A DNA stretch of 64,000 nucleotides from Thioclava sp. GXIMD4216 (GCF_037949285.1 NZ_CP149926.1:468501-532500); one strand, 5' to 3'; positions 9,511-18,923 are shown, counted from the first letter of the stretch. Numbers and translations are program-made. The notes: generated by a model from the sequence alone, not told the origin.

Positions 9511-10563
9511 ATGCTTGATTTTACCGCCATGCGCGCGACGCTCGCCGAAGTCTATGACCTGACACCTTCGGTCGAACTGGCCAGTTCTATGGCCGATATC
9601 CATGCGAAGATGGATCGGGTTATTCCGTTTCCGGACTTTGTCCGTTACGCCCCTTATATTGCGGCTATCAATAAGCTGAAGGCCGAAAAAAACGCGGTTA
9701 TTCTGGCACATAACTATATGACGCCGGAAATCTATCATGGCGTGGCAGATGTTGTTGGGGATAGCCTGCAACTTGCCATCGAAGCGACCAAGGTCGAGGC
9801 GGATATTATCGTGCAATGCGGTGTGCATTTCATGGCCGAGACGTCGAAAATCCTCAATCCGGCGAAAACGGTGCTGATCCCTGATGTCGAGGCAGGCTGT
9901 TCGCTGGCCGAAAGCATCACTGCCGAAGGGATTGCCCAGATGCGCGCCAGATATCCGGGCGCGCCGGTTGTGTCTTATGTGAATACCACCGCCGAGGTGA
10001 AAGCGGCATCCGATATATGCTGCACGTCCTCGAACGCGGCCCAGATTGTGGCGGCCTTGCCCGAAGAGACGATCATCATGACGCCGGACCAGTATCTGGC
10101 GCAGAACGTTGCCAATATGGTGCCGCAGAAAAAGATCGTCTGGTGGGAGGGCTCCTGTATCGTGCACGAGCAATATACGCCAGAAGATATCAATGATTTC
10201 CGTGCGATGAACCCGGGCACCATGATCATTGCGCATCCCGAATGCCCACCCGATGTGGTGGATGCCTGCGATTATTCCGGTTCGACCAGCGGGATCATCG
10301 ACTATGTCACCACCAATAAACCTGCCAAGGCGATGCTGGTGACGGAATGCTCTATGGCATCCAATATATCAGACGCTTTGCCCGAGATCGAATTTACCGG
10401 TCCGTGCAATATGTGCCCCTATATGAAGAAGATCACGCTCGAAAAGATCCTTTGGGCGCTGCATACCGGCTCCGAAGCGGTCGAAGTCGATCCCGAGGTG
10501 GCCGGTAAGGCGCGGGTCGCTGTTGAGCGGATGATCGAGCTTTCGAAGGCGGTCGCCAAGTGA
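9511..10563 (+). CDS. nadA: Quinolinate synthase NadA
   Basis: NadA condenses iminoaspartate with dihydroxyacetone phosphate to quinolinate, using a [4Fe-4S] cluster. The 350-residue protein contains the cysteine motifs expected for cluster ligation: AGCSLA, a CC pair in SDICCTSSNA, ECSMASNI and GPCNMCPYM. The start has GGGAGGAAACC immediately upstream. It overlaps nadB by 4 bases. I saw no nadC within the window. The 97-base leader after dnaQ has no obvious operator. Confidence 0.96.
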   Translation: MLDFTAMRATLAEVYDLTPSVELASSMADIHAKMDRVIPFPDFVRYAPYIAAINKLKAEKNAVILAHNYMTPEIYHGVADVVGDSLQLAIEATKVEADIIVQCGVHFMAETSKILNPAKTVLIPDVEAGCSLAESITAEGIAQMRARYPGAPVVSYVNTTAEVKAASDICCTSSNAAQIVAALPEETIIMTPDQYLAQNVANMVPQKKIVWWEGSCIVHEQYTPEDINDFRAMNPGTMIIAHPECPPDVVDACDYSGSTSGIIDYVTTNKPAKAMLVTECSMASNISDALPEIEFTGPCNMCPYMKKITLEKILWALHTGSEAVEVDPEVAGKARVAVERMIELSKAVAK

Positions 10564-12128
10564 CCGAGCTTGCCACCAGTCGCGTTGTGATCATTGGCGC
10601 GGGGCTTGGGGCACTTTACGCGGCAATGCGGCTGGCGCCCCGTCCGGTTCTTGTCATTTCGCCTGAAAAGCTGGGCGAGGGGGCATCTTCGGTTTGGGCG
10701 CAGGGTGGGGTTGCGGCAGCTATGGCGGCAACCGACAGTTTCGAAGCCCATGCGCGTGACACCGAAATTGCGGGGGCGGGCACTGTGGTGCCTGAAATCG
10801 CGCAGATGGTCACCTCCGAGGCGGCCCGACATATTCTGCGCCTGACCGAAATCGGAACGCCTTTCGACCGTGATGCCAGTGGCGGCTATGTCATGTCCCG
10901 CGAGGCGGCGCATTCCGCCGCGCGGGTGGTGCGGGTCAAGGGCGATCAGGCCGGGCGCGAGATCATGCAAAGCCTGATTGCCACCGTGCGCGCCACGCCT
11001 TCGATACAGGTCCTTGAGGGCGTTATGGCCGTTGATCTGCACCAGAGCGGCGATCGTGTGACCGGTGTCTTTCTGACGCGCGCGGACCAGCCCTCGGAAA
11101 GCGTTCTGCTTCATGCGCCTGCGATCCTGATGGCCGGCGGTGGTTCGGGCGGGTTGTTTGCCGTTACGACCAATCCGGCGCGGATACGGGGGCAGGTGAT
11201 CGGCATGGCGGCGCGGGCAGGGGCTGTGATTGCCGATGCCGAATTCGTGCAGTTCCATCCCACGGCGATTGCTGTCGGATTGGATCCTGCGCCTCTGGCG
11301 ACCGAAGCCTTGCGGGGCGAGGGCGCAGTTTTGCTGAATAACATGGGGCAGCGCTTCATGCTGGACGAGCATCCTGATGCCGAGCTTGCCCCGCGCGACA
11401 TCGTGGCCCGTGCCGTTTACCGCGAATATCAGGCTGGCCGGCAGCCGGTTCTGGATACCCGCGCTGTGCTCGGTGCCGAGATACACGAGCGTTTCCCGTC
11501 TGTCGCACGGGCTTGTCTGGCTGCGGGGATCGATCCGGCCTTGACCCCCATTCCGGTGGCTCCGGCGGCGCATTACCATATGGGCGGTATCTGGGTTGAC
11601 AGGCTGGGCCGGACTAGCCTGAAGGGCCTCTGGGCCTGTGGTGAAGCGTCTTCGACCGGGTTACATGGGGCCAACCGGCTGGCATCGAACGGGCTTCTGG
11701 AGGCGCTTGTCTATGGCCGGATCTGTGCGGATGACATCGGCAAGGAAATCGCGCTTTGTGATGCGCCCGAAGTCACATTGGATTTTGCCGCCGGTGGTCG
11801 TCAGCCTTGCGCGGATACTATCGCCAAGCTGCGTCAGGCGATGACGGATGGGGTCGGTGTCATTCGGGATAAGGCGGGGCTGGAAAAAACGATTTCTGTT
11901 ATTTCTGAAATGTCGAGAAATGAGGAAAATATCGTTTTCCAGAATATGCTGGCCACCGCGACACTGATTGCCTGTGCCGCCCATCAGCGCCGCGAAAGCC
12001 GTGGCGGGCATTTCCGTTCGGATTATCCGCAGCCCGATCCTGCACAGGCCCAACGCAGCCTGATGCTGCTGGCCGAGGCCGAGGCGCTGCGCGACAGGGT
12101 GTCGGCCTCTCTCGCGCAGCCTGCTTGA
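10560..12128 (+). CDS. nadB: L-aspartate oxidase NadB
   Basis: NadB is the flavoenzyme oxidising L-aspartate to iminoaspartate, the substrate of NadA. The 522 residues show the dinucleotide motif GAGLGALYAA near residue 13, the succinate-dehydrogenase-family signature EFVQFHPTAI and HYHMGGIWVD, and a C-terminal helical region. The start codon lies inside the nadA end, consistent with coupled translation. The gene ends only 1 base from the convergent rppH stop, with no intrinsic terminator between them. Confidence 0.96.
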   Translation: MTELATSRVVIIGAGLGALYAAMRLAPRPVLVISPEKLGEGASSVWAQGGVAAAMAATDSFEAHARDTEIAGAGTVVPEIAQMVTSEAARHILRLTEIGTPFDRDASGGYVMSREAAHSAARVVRVKGDQAGREIMQSLIATVRATPSIQVLEGVMAVDLHQSGDRVTGVFLTRADQPSESVLLHAPAILMAGGGSGGLFAVTTNPARIRGQVIGMAARAGAVIADAEFVQFHPTAIAVGLDPAPLATEALRGEGAVLLNNMGQRFMLDEHPDAELAPRDIVARAVYREYQAGRQPVLDTRAVLGAEIHERFPSVARACLAAGIDPALTPIPVAPAAHYHMGGIWVDRLGRTSLKGLWACGEASSTGLHGANRLASNGLLEALVYGRICADDIGKEIALCDAPEVTLDFAAGGRQPCADTIAKLRQAMTDGVGVIRDKAGLEKTISVISEMSRNEENIVFQNMLATATLIACAAHQRRESRGGHFRSDYPQPDPAQAQRSLMLLAEAEALRDRVSASLAQPA

Positions 12129-12129
12129 G

Positions 12130-12609
12130 CTATTTCACGAGATCTTTGAATTCGGCCAGAACGGTTTCATAGACCTTGCGCTTGAACGGCACGATCGAGG
12201 TGATCAGCTCGTCGGCGGATTTCCATGCCCATTCCGAGAATTCGGGATGTTCGGTGGCAATATTGACCGCGCTATCCTCGGCCAGAAAGCGGAAGGCGAA
12301 CCATTTCTGTTTCTGGCCACGATATTTTCCGCCCCAGACCTTGCCCAAAAGCTCGTCGGGAAGATCATAGGTCACCCAGTCTTCGGTCTTGCCAAGCTTT
12401 TCGACCATATCCGCAGTCAGGCCGGTTTCCTCCCATAGCTCGCGCAGACCGGCTTCTTTGGGCTTTTCACCCTCGTCGATACCGCCTTGCGGCATCTGCC
12501 ATGCGTCGACCTTGGCATCGATGCGCTTTCCGGCCCAGATCAGGCCGTCGTGATTGATCAGCACGATACCGACGCAGGGCCGGTAGGGGAGCTTGCTGAA
12601 ATCCTGCAT
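12130..12609 (-). CDS. rppH: RNA pyrophosphohydrolase RppH (Nudix)
   Basis: RppH removes pyrophosphate from 5'-triphosphorylated RNA, which triggers 5'-end-dependent mRNA decay. The 159-residue protein has a canonical Nudix box at about residues 42-64 (from GGIDEGE to REL-EETGL) and the family N terminus [15 protein letters not shown] lies 8 bases before the ATG. It is the last gene of the minus-strand unit after ctpA, but a strong intrinsic terminator lies between them, so its expression may be attenuated or separately driven. Confidence 0.93.
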   Translation of the reverse strand: MQDFSKLPYRPCVGIVLINHDGLIWAGKRIDAKVDAWQMPQGGIDEGEKPKEAGLRELWEETGLTADMVEKLGKTEDWVTYDLPDELLGKVWGGKYRGQKQKWFAFRFLAEDSAVNIATEHPEFSEWAWKSADELITSIVPFKRKVYETVLAEFKDLVK

Positions 12610-12626
12610 ATCCGTTGTCCTTCAAA

Positions 12627-12649
12627 GAAAAGGGGCCCCGAAGGGCCCC
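12627..12649 (-). terminator. Intrinsic terminator after ctpA
   Basis: On the minus strand a 7-bp GC stem (GGGGCCC with GGGCCCC) and a 4-base loop are followed by TTTTCTTT. It lies between ctpA and rppH and should reduce read-through into rppH. Confidence 0.8.
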
Positions 12650-12655
12650 GTCCTG

Positions 12656-14065
12656 TTACTTTTTCGTCTCTGCTTTTTGCGGCGCGGGGGCGGGCGCTTC
12701 TGTCGCATCTTGGGCCGCCTTCTCGGCAACCTCCGGTGCGATAGCACTCAGACCTTTGAGGATATCGATCGCATAGGCCAGCTGGTAGTCCTGCTTGCGC
12801 AGTTCTGCCGCATCGGCTGCACGCTTCATCTCTTCTTCGGCCTGCTTTTTCTCTTCCTCGGTCATCGAGTCATTGCTGAGAACGCCACGCAGATCGGCCT
12901 CGGAGCGCATATGGCTTGCGCTGCTGGCCGTATCATCCTCTTCCGCATTGGCTTGCGGGGCGGGTTGGGCCACAACGATATCGGGCGCAATCCCCAAAGA
13001 CTGGATCGACCGGCCCGAGGGGGTGTAATAGCGCGCGGTGGTCAGACGCATCGCGCCTTCATTCTTGATCGGCATAACGGTCTGAACCGAGCCTTTGCCA
13101 AAGCTCTTCTCGCCCACCACAATCGCACGGCGATGGTCTTGCAGGGCACCGGTCACAATTTCGGATGCCGAGGCAGAGCCGCCATTGATCAGGACCACAA
13201 TCGGTTTGCCCTGTGCCAGATCGCCCGGCGTGGCGTTGAAACGCTCGCTGTCTTCGGGGTTGCGGCCGCGGGTCGACACGATCTCGCCCTTGTCGATAAA
13301 GGCATCCGACACTGCAATGGCCTGCGTCAGAAGACCACCGGGGTTGTTGCGCAGATCCAGCACGAAGCCCGAGACCTTGTCCATCCCGCCAGCTTCCTTC
13401 ACCTTCTCTTCAAGCTGCTGCTTGAGATTGGGGAAGGTCTGGTCGTTAAAGGTCGAAATCCGCAGCACCACGGTCGATCCTTCCAGACGGCCTTTCACAG
13501 CGGTCATCTTGATCGTATCGCGGGTCATGGTCACGTCGAAGGGGTCTTGTTCGCCCTTGCGCGCGATGGTGACGGTGATTTCGGATCCCACGGGACCGCG
13601 CATCAGATCGACCGCCTGATCAAGGGTCAGCCCCAGAAGGCTTTCCCCATTCACATGGGTGATGAAATCGCCGGTTTTCAGGCCCGCTTCGGCGGCAGGG
13701 GTCCCATCCATCGGGGACACGACTTTGACAAAGCCGTCTTCCTGCGTCACCTCGATACCAAGACCGCCAAAGCTGCCGCGGGTCTGGACCTGCATATCCT
13801 GATAATCGTCGGGCGGCATATAGCTCGAATGCGGATCGAGCGAGCTGAGCATCCCGTTCACAGCGGCTTCAATCAGCTTCTTGGGGTCGGTTTCCTCGAC
13901 ATAATCCTTGCGGATACGCTCGAAGATGTCGCCGAACAGGTCGAGCTGCTCGTAGACCGCGGCATTGTCATCCGCTTCCTGCGCCATCAGGGGCGCGGCG
14001 ATCTGCGTCGACATCACGATCCCTGCGACCGTTCCGCCCAGAGCCGCCATGACCAGTTTTCTCAT
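12656..14065 (-). CDS. ctpA: Carboxyl-terminal processing protease CtpA (S41)
   Basis: This periplasmic S41 serine protease trims C termini of envelope proteins and, in relatives, controls peptidoglycan hydrolases. It has a signal peptide (about 1-28), a PDZ domain (about 95-170) and the catalytic core with the Ser region GGSASASEI (295-303) and Lys324 in SFGKGSVQ. The tail from residue 380 is Glu/Lys/Ala-rich. At 469 residues it is typical. It follows the EnvC-like gene by 21 bases, a conserved pairing of protease and division amidase activator. Confidence 0.95.
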   Translation of the reverse strand: MRKLVMAALGGTVAGIVMSTQIAAPLMAQEADDNAAVYEQLDLFGDIFERIRKDYVEETDPKKLIEAAVNGMLSSLDPHSSYMPPDDYQDMQVQTRGSFGGLGIEVTQEDGFVKVVSPMDGTPAAEAGLKTGDFITHVNGESLLGLTLDQAVDLMRGPVGSEITVTIARKGEQDPFDVTMTRDTIKMTAVKGRLEGSTVVLRISTFNDQTFPNLKQQLEEKVKEAGGMDKVSGFVLDLRNNPGGLLTQAIAVSDAFIDKGEIVSTRGRNPEDSERFNATPGDLAQGKPIVVLINGGSASASEIVTGALQDHRRAIVVGEKSFGKGSVQTVMPIKNEGAMRLTTARYYTPSGRSIQSLGIAPDIVVAQPAPQANAEEDDTASSASHMRSEADLRGVLSNDSMTEEEKKQAEEEMKRAADAAELRKQDYQLAYAIDILKGLSAIAPEVAEKAAQDATEAPAPAPQKAETKK

Positions 14066-14086
14066 CCTAACCTCAATCCCGTCCTA

Positions 14087-15241
14087 TTATTTCGAGCCGT
14101 GAGCAAACCAATCAGCAGGATTGATCGGCTCGTCGCCCTTGCGTAATTCCATATAAAGCGTTTCCGTTCGGTCGGCGCTACTACCTTTGACGGCGCTGTC
14201 GACAAATTCGACACCGAATTCACGGGCGCTTGGTTCTTTGCCACCCATCATGCCCAATGCACCGCCTTGCGGCACAACGTCACCCGTTTCTCCATACACG
14301 GTTCCCAGCCCTGCCAGAACCAAAAGATATCCGTCCGATGGTTCGATCACCATCACATTTCCGTAGTCCAGAAGCGGGCCGAGATAACGAATAGTTGCAG
14401 GCCAGGGGGCGGTTACCAAGGCCGAAGGGGCAGTGGCGATCACCCAGCCGGGGCGGCGAATACCGGCGGCATCGGCCTCATTATACTTGCGTAACACACT
14501 GCCGATCACCGGCAGGGGCAGTTTTCCCTTGGCAGACTGGAAGTCATTGACCGGCGCGCCGATATCGCTGTCCAGATCCAGAATGCCGCTGGCAAAGGCT
14601 TCCAGCGTATCGGCGCTTTGCACGAGCTGCTGAAGATCCTGTGGCGTTTCCAGATAACGTCCGGGCAGCGCCTCGCGCTTGGCAATGGCTTCGGCAAGCT
14701 GGGTGCGCGCGCGCTGGACAGATTCCATGCCCTTGGCCAGAACGTCGATTGCGCCTTGCTGGATGTCGCGCATCTGTTTGATCTCGTCGAGCTTGACCGA
14801 AAGCTCCTTGGCTTGCGCTTGCAGGGCAGGGGTCACCGATCCGAGGATCATGCCGGAGCGGGCCGTGCCGACCGGACCCGCAGGATGCATCAGCAGCATC
14901 GGGCCGTCGGATTGCTGCATGGACGACATCACCCCCAGCAGCCTGCCGATTTCATCACGTTTGCCATCGAAGCTCTGTTTGATTTCCGCTTCGCGAATGG
15001 CAAGGCGCCGCAATCCGTCGCGCAGCGCACTCAGCCCGTGCTCGTAGGCGTTGATCGTGGCAGTCAGGCTTTCGATCCGTTCGGATTTGGTCTTCGCATC
15101 ATCCATGGCGGCAATGGCACCGCGCAGATTTTGCGCGGCTTGCAAAGCATTATCCATTGCCGGATTACCTGCGGCAAAGATCGCACCGGACATCAGGCCA
15201 TAAAACAGGGCCGAACCAAGAAACCGAAAGCCGAACCGCAT
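14087..15241 (-). CDS. EnvC-like murein hydrolase activator (degenerate LytM)
   Basis: The 384-residue exported protein has a signal peptide (about 1-24), a long coiled-coil region (about 25-200) and a C-terminal LytM/M23-like domain (about 250-380). The domain lacks the zinc-ligand His residues of active M23 peptidases: the strand that normally carries them reads YGNVMVIEPSDGYLLVLAGL. That matches EnvC, which activates cell-division amidases rather than cutting peptidoglycan itself. Its ATG overlaps the gpmI stop (TGATG) and it precedes ctpA. EnvC orthology is inferred from architecture and context. Confidence 0.85.
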   Translation of the reverse strand: MRFGFRFLGSALFYGLMSGAIFAAGNPAMDNALQAAQNLRGAIAAMDDAKTKSERIESLTATINAYEHGLSALRDGLRRLAIREAEIKQSFDGKRDEIGRLLGVMSSMQQSDGPMLLMHPAGPVGTARSGMILGSVTPALQAQAKELSVKLDEIKQMRDIQQGAIDVLAKGMESVQRARTQLAEAIAKREALPGRYLETPQDLQQLVQSADTLEAFASGILDLDSDIGAPVNDFQSAKGKLPLPVIGSVLRKYNEADAAGIRRPGWVIATAPSALVTAPWPATIRYLGPLLDYGNVMVIEPSDGYLLVLAGLGTVYGETGDVVPQGGALGMMGGKEPSAREFGVEFVDSAVKGSSADRTETLYMELRKGDEPINPADWFAHGSK

Positions 15242-16773
15242 CAGAGATCGATCAGGCTCTGGCCCGTCATTTCTTCCGGCACGGGCAGGCCCATCAGCCC
15301 CAGAAGCGTCGGGGCCAGATCGGCAAGACGGCCCGTATGCAACTTGGCATCAGCCGGCCCGCCCACCAGTGCGACAGGCACCAGATTGGTGGTATGCGCG
15401 GTATGCGGACCACCGGTTTCGGGGTCGATCATGGTTTCACAGTTGCCGTGATCGGCGGTGATGACCATCGCGCCGCCAACCTTTTCCAAAGCCTCGCGCA
15501 CGCGGCCGATATCGCGGTCGATCTCTTCACAGGCGGCCATCGCGGCTTCCAGCGATCCGGTATGGCCTACCATATCGCCGTTGGCATAATTCACCACGAT
15601 CAGGTCGTAGCCTGCCTCGATCGCTTCGACGAATTTATCGGTCACTTCGGGGGCGGACATTTCGGGCTGCAGATCATAGGTCGCCACTTTCGGCGATTTC
15701 GGCATGAAACGGTCCTCGCCCTCCCACGGCTCTTCCTTGCCACCATTCAGGAAGAAGGTCACATGCGGGTATTTCTCGGTTTCGGCAAGGTGGAACTGGC
15801 TCTTGCCCTGTTTCGAGACCCATTCGCCCAGCGTATTGACGATTTTCTTTTTGGGGTAGGCGGTTGTCATATAGGCGTTATGGCTGTCGGAATATTCGAC
15901 CATGCCCAGCAGAGCCGCCCATTCGGGGCGGGCAGATGTATCGATACCGTCTTCGGCAAAATCGGGGTCAGCCAGGGCCTTGAGGATTTCGCGCGCACGG
16001 TCAGCGCGGAAGTTGAGGCAGAAGAAACCGTCGCCCGATTGCGTGCCCTTGTAATCGCCGATGACGGTGGGCGCGATAAATTCATCCATCTTGCCCGCGT
16101 CATAGCTTTGCTTGACGGCTGCCTGAGGCGTTTCGGCATGCGACACATCCCCTGCGGCTTTGGTGATCGCGTCATAGGCGCGCCCGACACGTTCCCAACG
16201 GTTGTCGCGGTCCATTGCCCAATAACGCCCGATCACGGTACCCACACGCGCCCCTTCCGGCAGACGGTCCATCAGTTCGTCGATAAAGCGCGCCGCACTG
16301 TCGGGGGCCACATCGCGCCCGTCAGTGATTGCATGCAGCACAACCGGAACACCGGCCTCGGCCAGCGCGCGGCATCCCGCCAGAACATGTTCGATATGAC
16401 CATGCACGCCGCCATCCGACACCACCCCGAACAGATGGGCGGTTCCGCCGGATTGCTTCATCTTCTCGGTAAAGGCCAGCAGCGCCTCGTTCTTGAAAAA
16501 CGACCCGTCCTCGATGGCCAGATCGATCTGGCCCAGATCCATCGCTACCACGCGGCCCGCACCGATATTGGTGTGGCCCACTTCCGAATTGCCCATCTGT
16601 CCCGTCGGCAGCCCGACATCGGGGCCGAAGGTGATCAGCGTTGATTTCGGACATTCGGCCCAGATCCGGTCGATATTGGGGGTTTTGGCAAGGGCAGGGG
16701 CGTTGCCGACCGTCTCGGCGCGTTCGCCCCAACCGTCAAGAATACAAAGAACAACGGGCTTAGGATGGGTCAT
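15241..16773 (-). CDS. gpmI: 2,3-bisphosphoglycerate-independent phosphoglycerate mutase
   Basis: GpmI interconverts 3- and 2-phosphoglycerate with two Mn ions. From the ATG at 16773 (AGAGG five bases upstream) it has 510 residues. The metal ligand motif ILDGWG (Asp13), the phosphoserine nucleophile in QMGNSEVGH (Ser63), ITDGRDVAPDS, and the C-terminal ITADHGN and HTAHTTN are intact. The longer reading from 16788 adds only KEAA-type residues. Its stop overlaps the EnvC-like start, tying glycolysis and division genes into one transcript as in other Rhodobacterales. Confidence 0.96.
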   Translation of the reverse strand: MTHPKPVVLCILDGWGERAETVGNAPALAKTPNIDRIWAECPKSTLITFGPDVGLPTGQMGNSEVGHTNIGAGRVVAMDLGQIDLAIEDGSFFKNEALLAFTEKMKQSGGTAHLFGVVSDGGVHGHIEHVLAGCRALAEAGVPVVLHAITDGRDVAPDSAARFIDELMDRLPEGARVGTVIGRYWAMDRDNRWERVGRAYDAITKAAGDVSHAETPQAAVKQSYDAGKMDEFIAPTVIGDYKGTQSGDGFFCLNFRADRAREILKALADPDFAEDGIDTSARPEWAALLGMVEYSDSHNAYMTTAYPKKKIVNTLGEWVSKQGKSQFHLAETEKYPHVTFFLNGGKEEPWEGEDRFMPKSPKVATYDLQPEMSAPEVTDKFVEAIEAGYDLIVVNYANGDMVGHTGSLEAAMAACEEIDRDIGRVREALEKVGGAMVITADHGNCETMIDPETGGPHTAHTTNLVPVALVGGPADAKLHTGRLADLAPTLLGLMGLPVPEEMTGQSLIDL

Positions 16774-16861
16774 GGCGGCCTCTTTCAAATCAGCAGGTTC
16801 TGCATAAGCGTTCCTCAGCCATGCGGCAAGTTTCTCGGACAGGTTCTCCGAAATTCGGCGA

Positions 16862-17587
16862 TCAAGCGGCGGTGAACAGAATTCGGGCCGCCTTTGGCTC
16901 GGAACAAGGGATTTCAGTTAAAAATGCGGCATTGAACAGGGTTTCCAACGCCTCATCCGGTTCATCGGCGTAAGAGCGGCGCAGATCAAGAACCACGGCC
17001 CCGCCCATACGCAACGTTTTTTGGAAGATCGGCAGATAGGTCGGGATCGGGTAGTGAAACCCGCAGGATAATGTGGAGATGACCAGATCGGCATGCAGCC
17101 CGTCAATCTGCTCCGGCGTCTTGCGCGGGTTGATCCGGCGCACCCGCTTGGCGCCGTTTTGACGCAAAAGCTCTGCCGCTTCGGCCAGCGAGGCATATCC
17201 CGCCCCTGTCTCCGCCCAGAAATGGTATTGTTCCGGCGTCTCCTCGATATCGATCAGTAGGAAGGCCGGATCGTGATCGACCAGCAGGAAAAGATCCCCC
17301 AAAGCCTGACCGCATCCGATATCGATCACCGATTTCGGCTCTATCTGGGCTTTGGCAAGGGCTGCGGCCAGATGCTGGTGATCGGCATGCAATTCACCAA
17401 GGACGGAGTCGAATATGGCGCGACGATGCGTTTCTGCGTCCTGCATCAGCGGGGTAGGGTCTCCGTTACTCCATGCTTTCTGGGCCGATCTCGAAATATG
17501 GCGCGTGCGTTGATAGCCCAGCAGAGCGATCCCGCGCGGTGACAGGGCCTCATCCGAAAACATCTGGAACTCAGAGGCTTGCATCAT
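16862..17587 (-). CDS. Probable SAM-dependent methyltransferase of unknown substrate
   Basis: From the ATG at 17587 the protein has 241 residues. The central VIDIGCGQALGDLF (about 86-99) resembles the class I SAM-binding glycine loop, followed by an acidic strand end LLIDIEE and LVISTLSCGFHYPI. I do not recognise the substrate. A longer in-frame reading to 17770 runs into rlmH in another frame and is unlikely. It begins 8 bases after the rlmH stop and ends 88 bases before gpmI. Confidence 0.7.
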   Translation of the reverse strand: MMQASEFQMFSDEALSPRGIALLGYQRTRHISRSAQKAWSNGDPTPLMQDAETHRRAIFDSVLGELHADHQHLAAALAKAQIEPKSVIDIGCGQALGDLFLLVDHDPAFLLIDIEETPEQYHFWAETGAGYASLAEAAELLRQNGAKRVRRINPRKTPEQIDGLHADLVISTLSCGFHYPIPTYLPIFQKTLRMGGAVVLDLRRSYADEPDEALETLFNAAFLTEIPCSEPKAARILFTAA

Positions 17588-17595
17588 CTGCCCTG

Positions 17596-18063
17596 TTAGA
17601 CGCGGTGATAGGGGGTACCGGCCAGAATTTGTCCGGCGCGATAGATCTGTTCGGCCAGCATGACGCGCACCAACATATGCGGCCAGACCATTTTCCCGAA
17701 GCTGATCGAGAAATCTGCGCGCTGGCGCAGGGAAGGGTCGATACCGTCCGCGCCACCGATGATAAAGCACACATCCCGCGCCTGATCGCGCCAGCCACCC
17801 AGTTTTTCCGCGAAATCGGGCGAGGAAATAACCTGCCCGCGTTCGTCAAGCGTAACGATCGCGGCCCCTTCGGGGATCGCGCGTTCAAGCAGCTTGGCTT
17901 CTTCCGCCATTCCCAGATTGCGTTTGTCTTCGACTTCAACGACCGAAGCGGACCCCAGCCCAAGGCTACGGCCCGCTTTGTTGAAACGGTCGAGATAGTC
18001 GGTGATCAGCGTCAACTCTGGGCTTTTGCGCAGCCTGCCTACCGCCAGAACGGTTACTTTCAT
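17596..18063 (-). CDS. rlmH: 23S rRNA (pseudouridine-1915-N3)-methyltransferase RlmH
   Basis: RlmH is the SPOUT methyltransferase that modifies pseudouridine 1915 of 23S rRNA. From MKVTVLAVGR at 18063 the protein has exactly the usual 155 residues. The trefoil-knot segment FIIGGADGID and the C-terminal ISFGKMVWPHMLVRVMLAEQ are diagnostic. The first 35 residues of the longer frame overlap rsfS and are not part of the family. It lies 16 bases after rsfS, a common pairing of ribosome genes. Confidence 0.96.
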   Translation of the reverse strand: MKVTVLAVGRLRKSPELTLITDYLDRFNKAGRSLGLGSASVVEVEDKRNLGMAEEAKLLERAIPEGAAIVTLDERGQVISSPDFAEKLGGWRDQARDVCFIIGGADGIDPSLRQRADFSISFGKMVWPHMLVRVMLAEQIYRAGQILAGTPYHRV

Positions 18064-18079
18064 CTTGCGGCTATCCGGA

Positions 18080-18445
18080 TCAGATGGGGTCGCCCGTCGG
18101 CACCCACATTTTTTCCAGTTGGTAGAATTCGCGCACTTCCGGACGGAACACATGAACGATGACATCATTCGCGTCGACCAAAACCCAATCGCCGGCTTCT
18201 TTGCCCTCGATTTTGCAGATGATACCGAATTCGTCTTTCAGCCGCTCTGCAAGTTTCTCGGCAATGGCGGCCACCTGACGGCTGGAGCGGCCAGAGCAAA
18301 TCACCATATGATCCGAGATCGACGACCGGCCGGCCAGATTGATCGTAACGATTTCTTCGGCCTTGTCGTCATCAAGCGAGCTGAGGACGCGTTCTAGAAT
18401 TTGGTCGCTTTTCAAATTGGTACTTGCCACGATATTAGCAGTCAT
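18080..18445 (-). CDS. rsfS: Ribosomal silencing factor RsfS
   Basis: RsfS binds L14 on the large subunit and blocks subunit joining when nutrients are low. The conserved domain begins at SDQILERVLSSLDDDKAE and includes DHMVICSGRSSRQVAAIAEKL and GDWVLVDANDVIVHVF. The start is uncertain: ATG at 18445 has GGTGG five bases upstream, ATG at 18457 is also possible, and a TTG at 18529 would add 28 unconserved residues. The 121-residue form is used. It leads the rlmH-gpmI-ctpA unit. Confidence 0.92.
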   Translation of the reverse strand: MTANIVASTNLKSDQILERVLSSLDDDKAEEIVTINLAGRSSISDHMVICSGRSSRQVAAIAEKLAERLKDEFGIICKIEGKEAGDWVLVDANDVIVHVFRPEVREFYQLEKMWVPTGDPI

Positions 18446-18606
18446 AGGCACCACCATTGCACCGGAATTGACCGCTGCGAGTTCAGGATGAGACAGGACA
18501 TAGTCCTCCGAGAGTTGCACGCCGTCCAAGCCCCGACGCTGGGCATGAGGTCAAAATAACATCCGGCGCAGGAAATCTCAACTTTGGCTGGAGGAAATTC
18601 GACGCG

Positions 18607-18858
18607 TCATGTGAAGCGGGCCGCACGATCGCGTTCAAGTGCCCGTTTTTCTGCGCGGTCCAGACGGGTAATAATCTGGGAAAGGCCTTCTCCGCGCGCT
18701 TGTGCGCGTGACCAGATCTTGTGGCACGAGCGGGCAGACCAAGGCAGGGCGGCTTGCGCGACCCACCGCCTGAGCGGCGCAGGCAGCGCATCGTAATTTT
18801 GCATCGTATTGGTTTTCAAAGGGCGCTTCAGGCGCGTCGAGCCCAGATTTCCCACCAT
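18607..18858 (-). CDS. DUF6525 family small protein
   Basis: This 83-residue basic protein begins MVGNLGSTRLKR and has the core NYDALPAPLRRWVAQAALPW, SARSCHKIW and a charged Arg/Lys/Glu C terminus. I recognise the pattern as the DUF6525 family of Rhodobacterales; its function is unknown. ATG at 18858 is preceded by GGAG with 5-base spacing. The ribosome site is the distal part of a perfect 18-bp inverted repeat, so translation may be structure-controlled. The longer frame to 18915 would run through the repeat and is unlikely. Confidence 0.8.
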   Translation of the reverse strand: MVGNLGSTRLKRPLKTNTMQNYDALPAPLRRWVAQAALPWSARSCHKIWSRAQARGEGLSQIITRLDRAEKRALERDRAARFT

Positions 18859-18862
18859 GTCT

Positions 18863-18906
18863 GCTCCGGCTATATGTAATAATATATCATTACATATAGC
18901 CGGAGC
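18863..18906. repeat. Perfect 18-bp inverted repeat covering the DUF6525 ribosome site
   Basis: The arms 18863-18880 and 18889-18906 are perfect reverse complements separated by AATATATC. Each arm has a GC-rich outer end (GCTCCGGC) and an AT-rich inner part (TATATGTAAT). In the minus-strand transcript the GGAGC of the 3' arm is the Shine-Dalgarno sequence of the DUF6525 gene, and it pairs with the 5' arm. There is no U-tract after it, so it is not a normal intrinsic terminator. Confidence 0.9.
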
Positions 18907-18923
18907 GATTTTCAAGCCGCCTG

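Noticed and set aside
12593..14146. Open plus-strand frame of about 517 codons opposite ctpA
   Set aside because: It lies entirely antisense to a well-supported protease gene and its translation is low-complexity and unlike any family I know.
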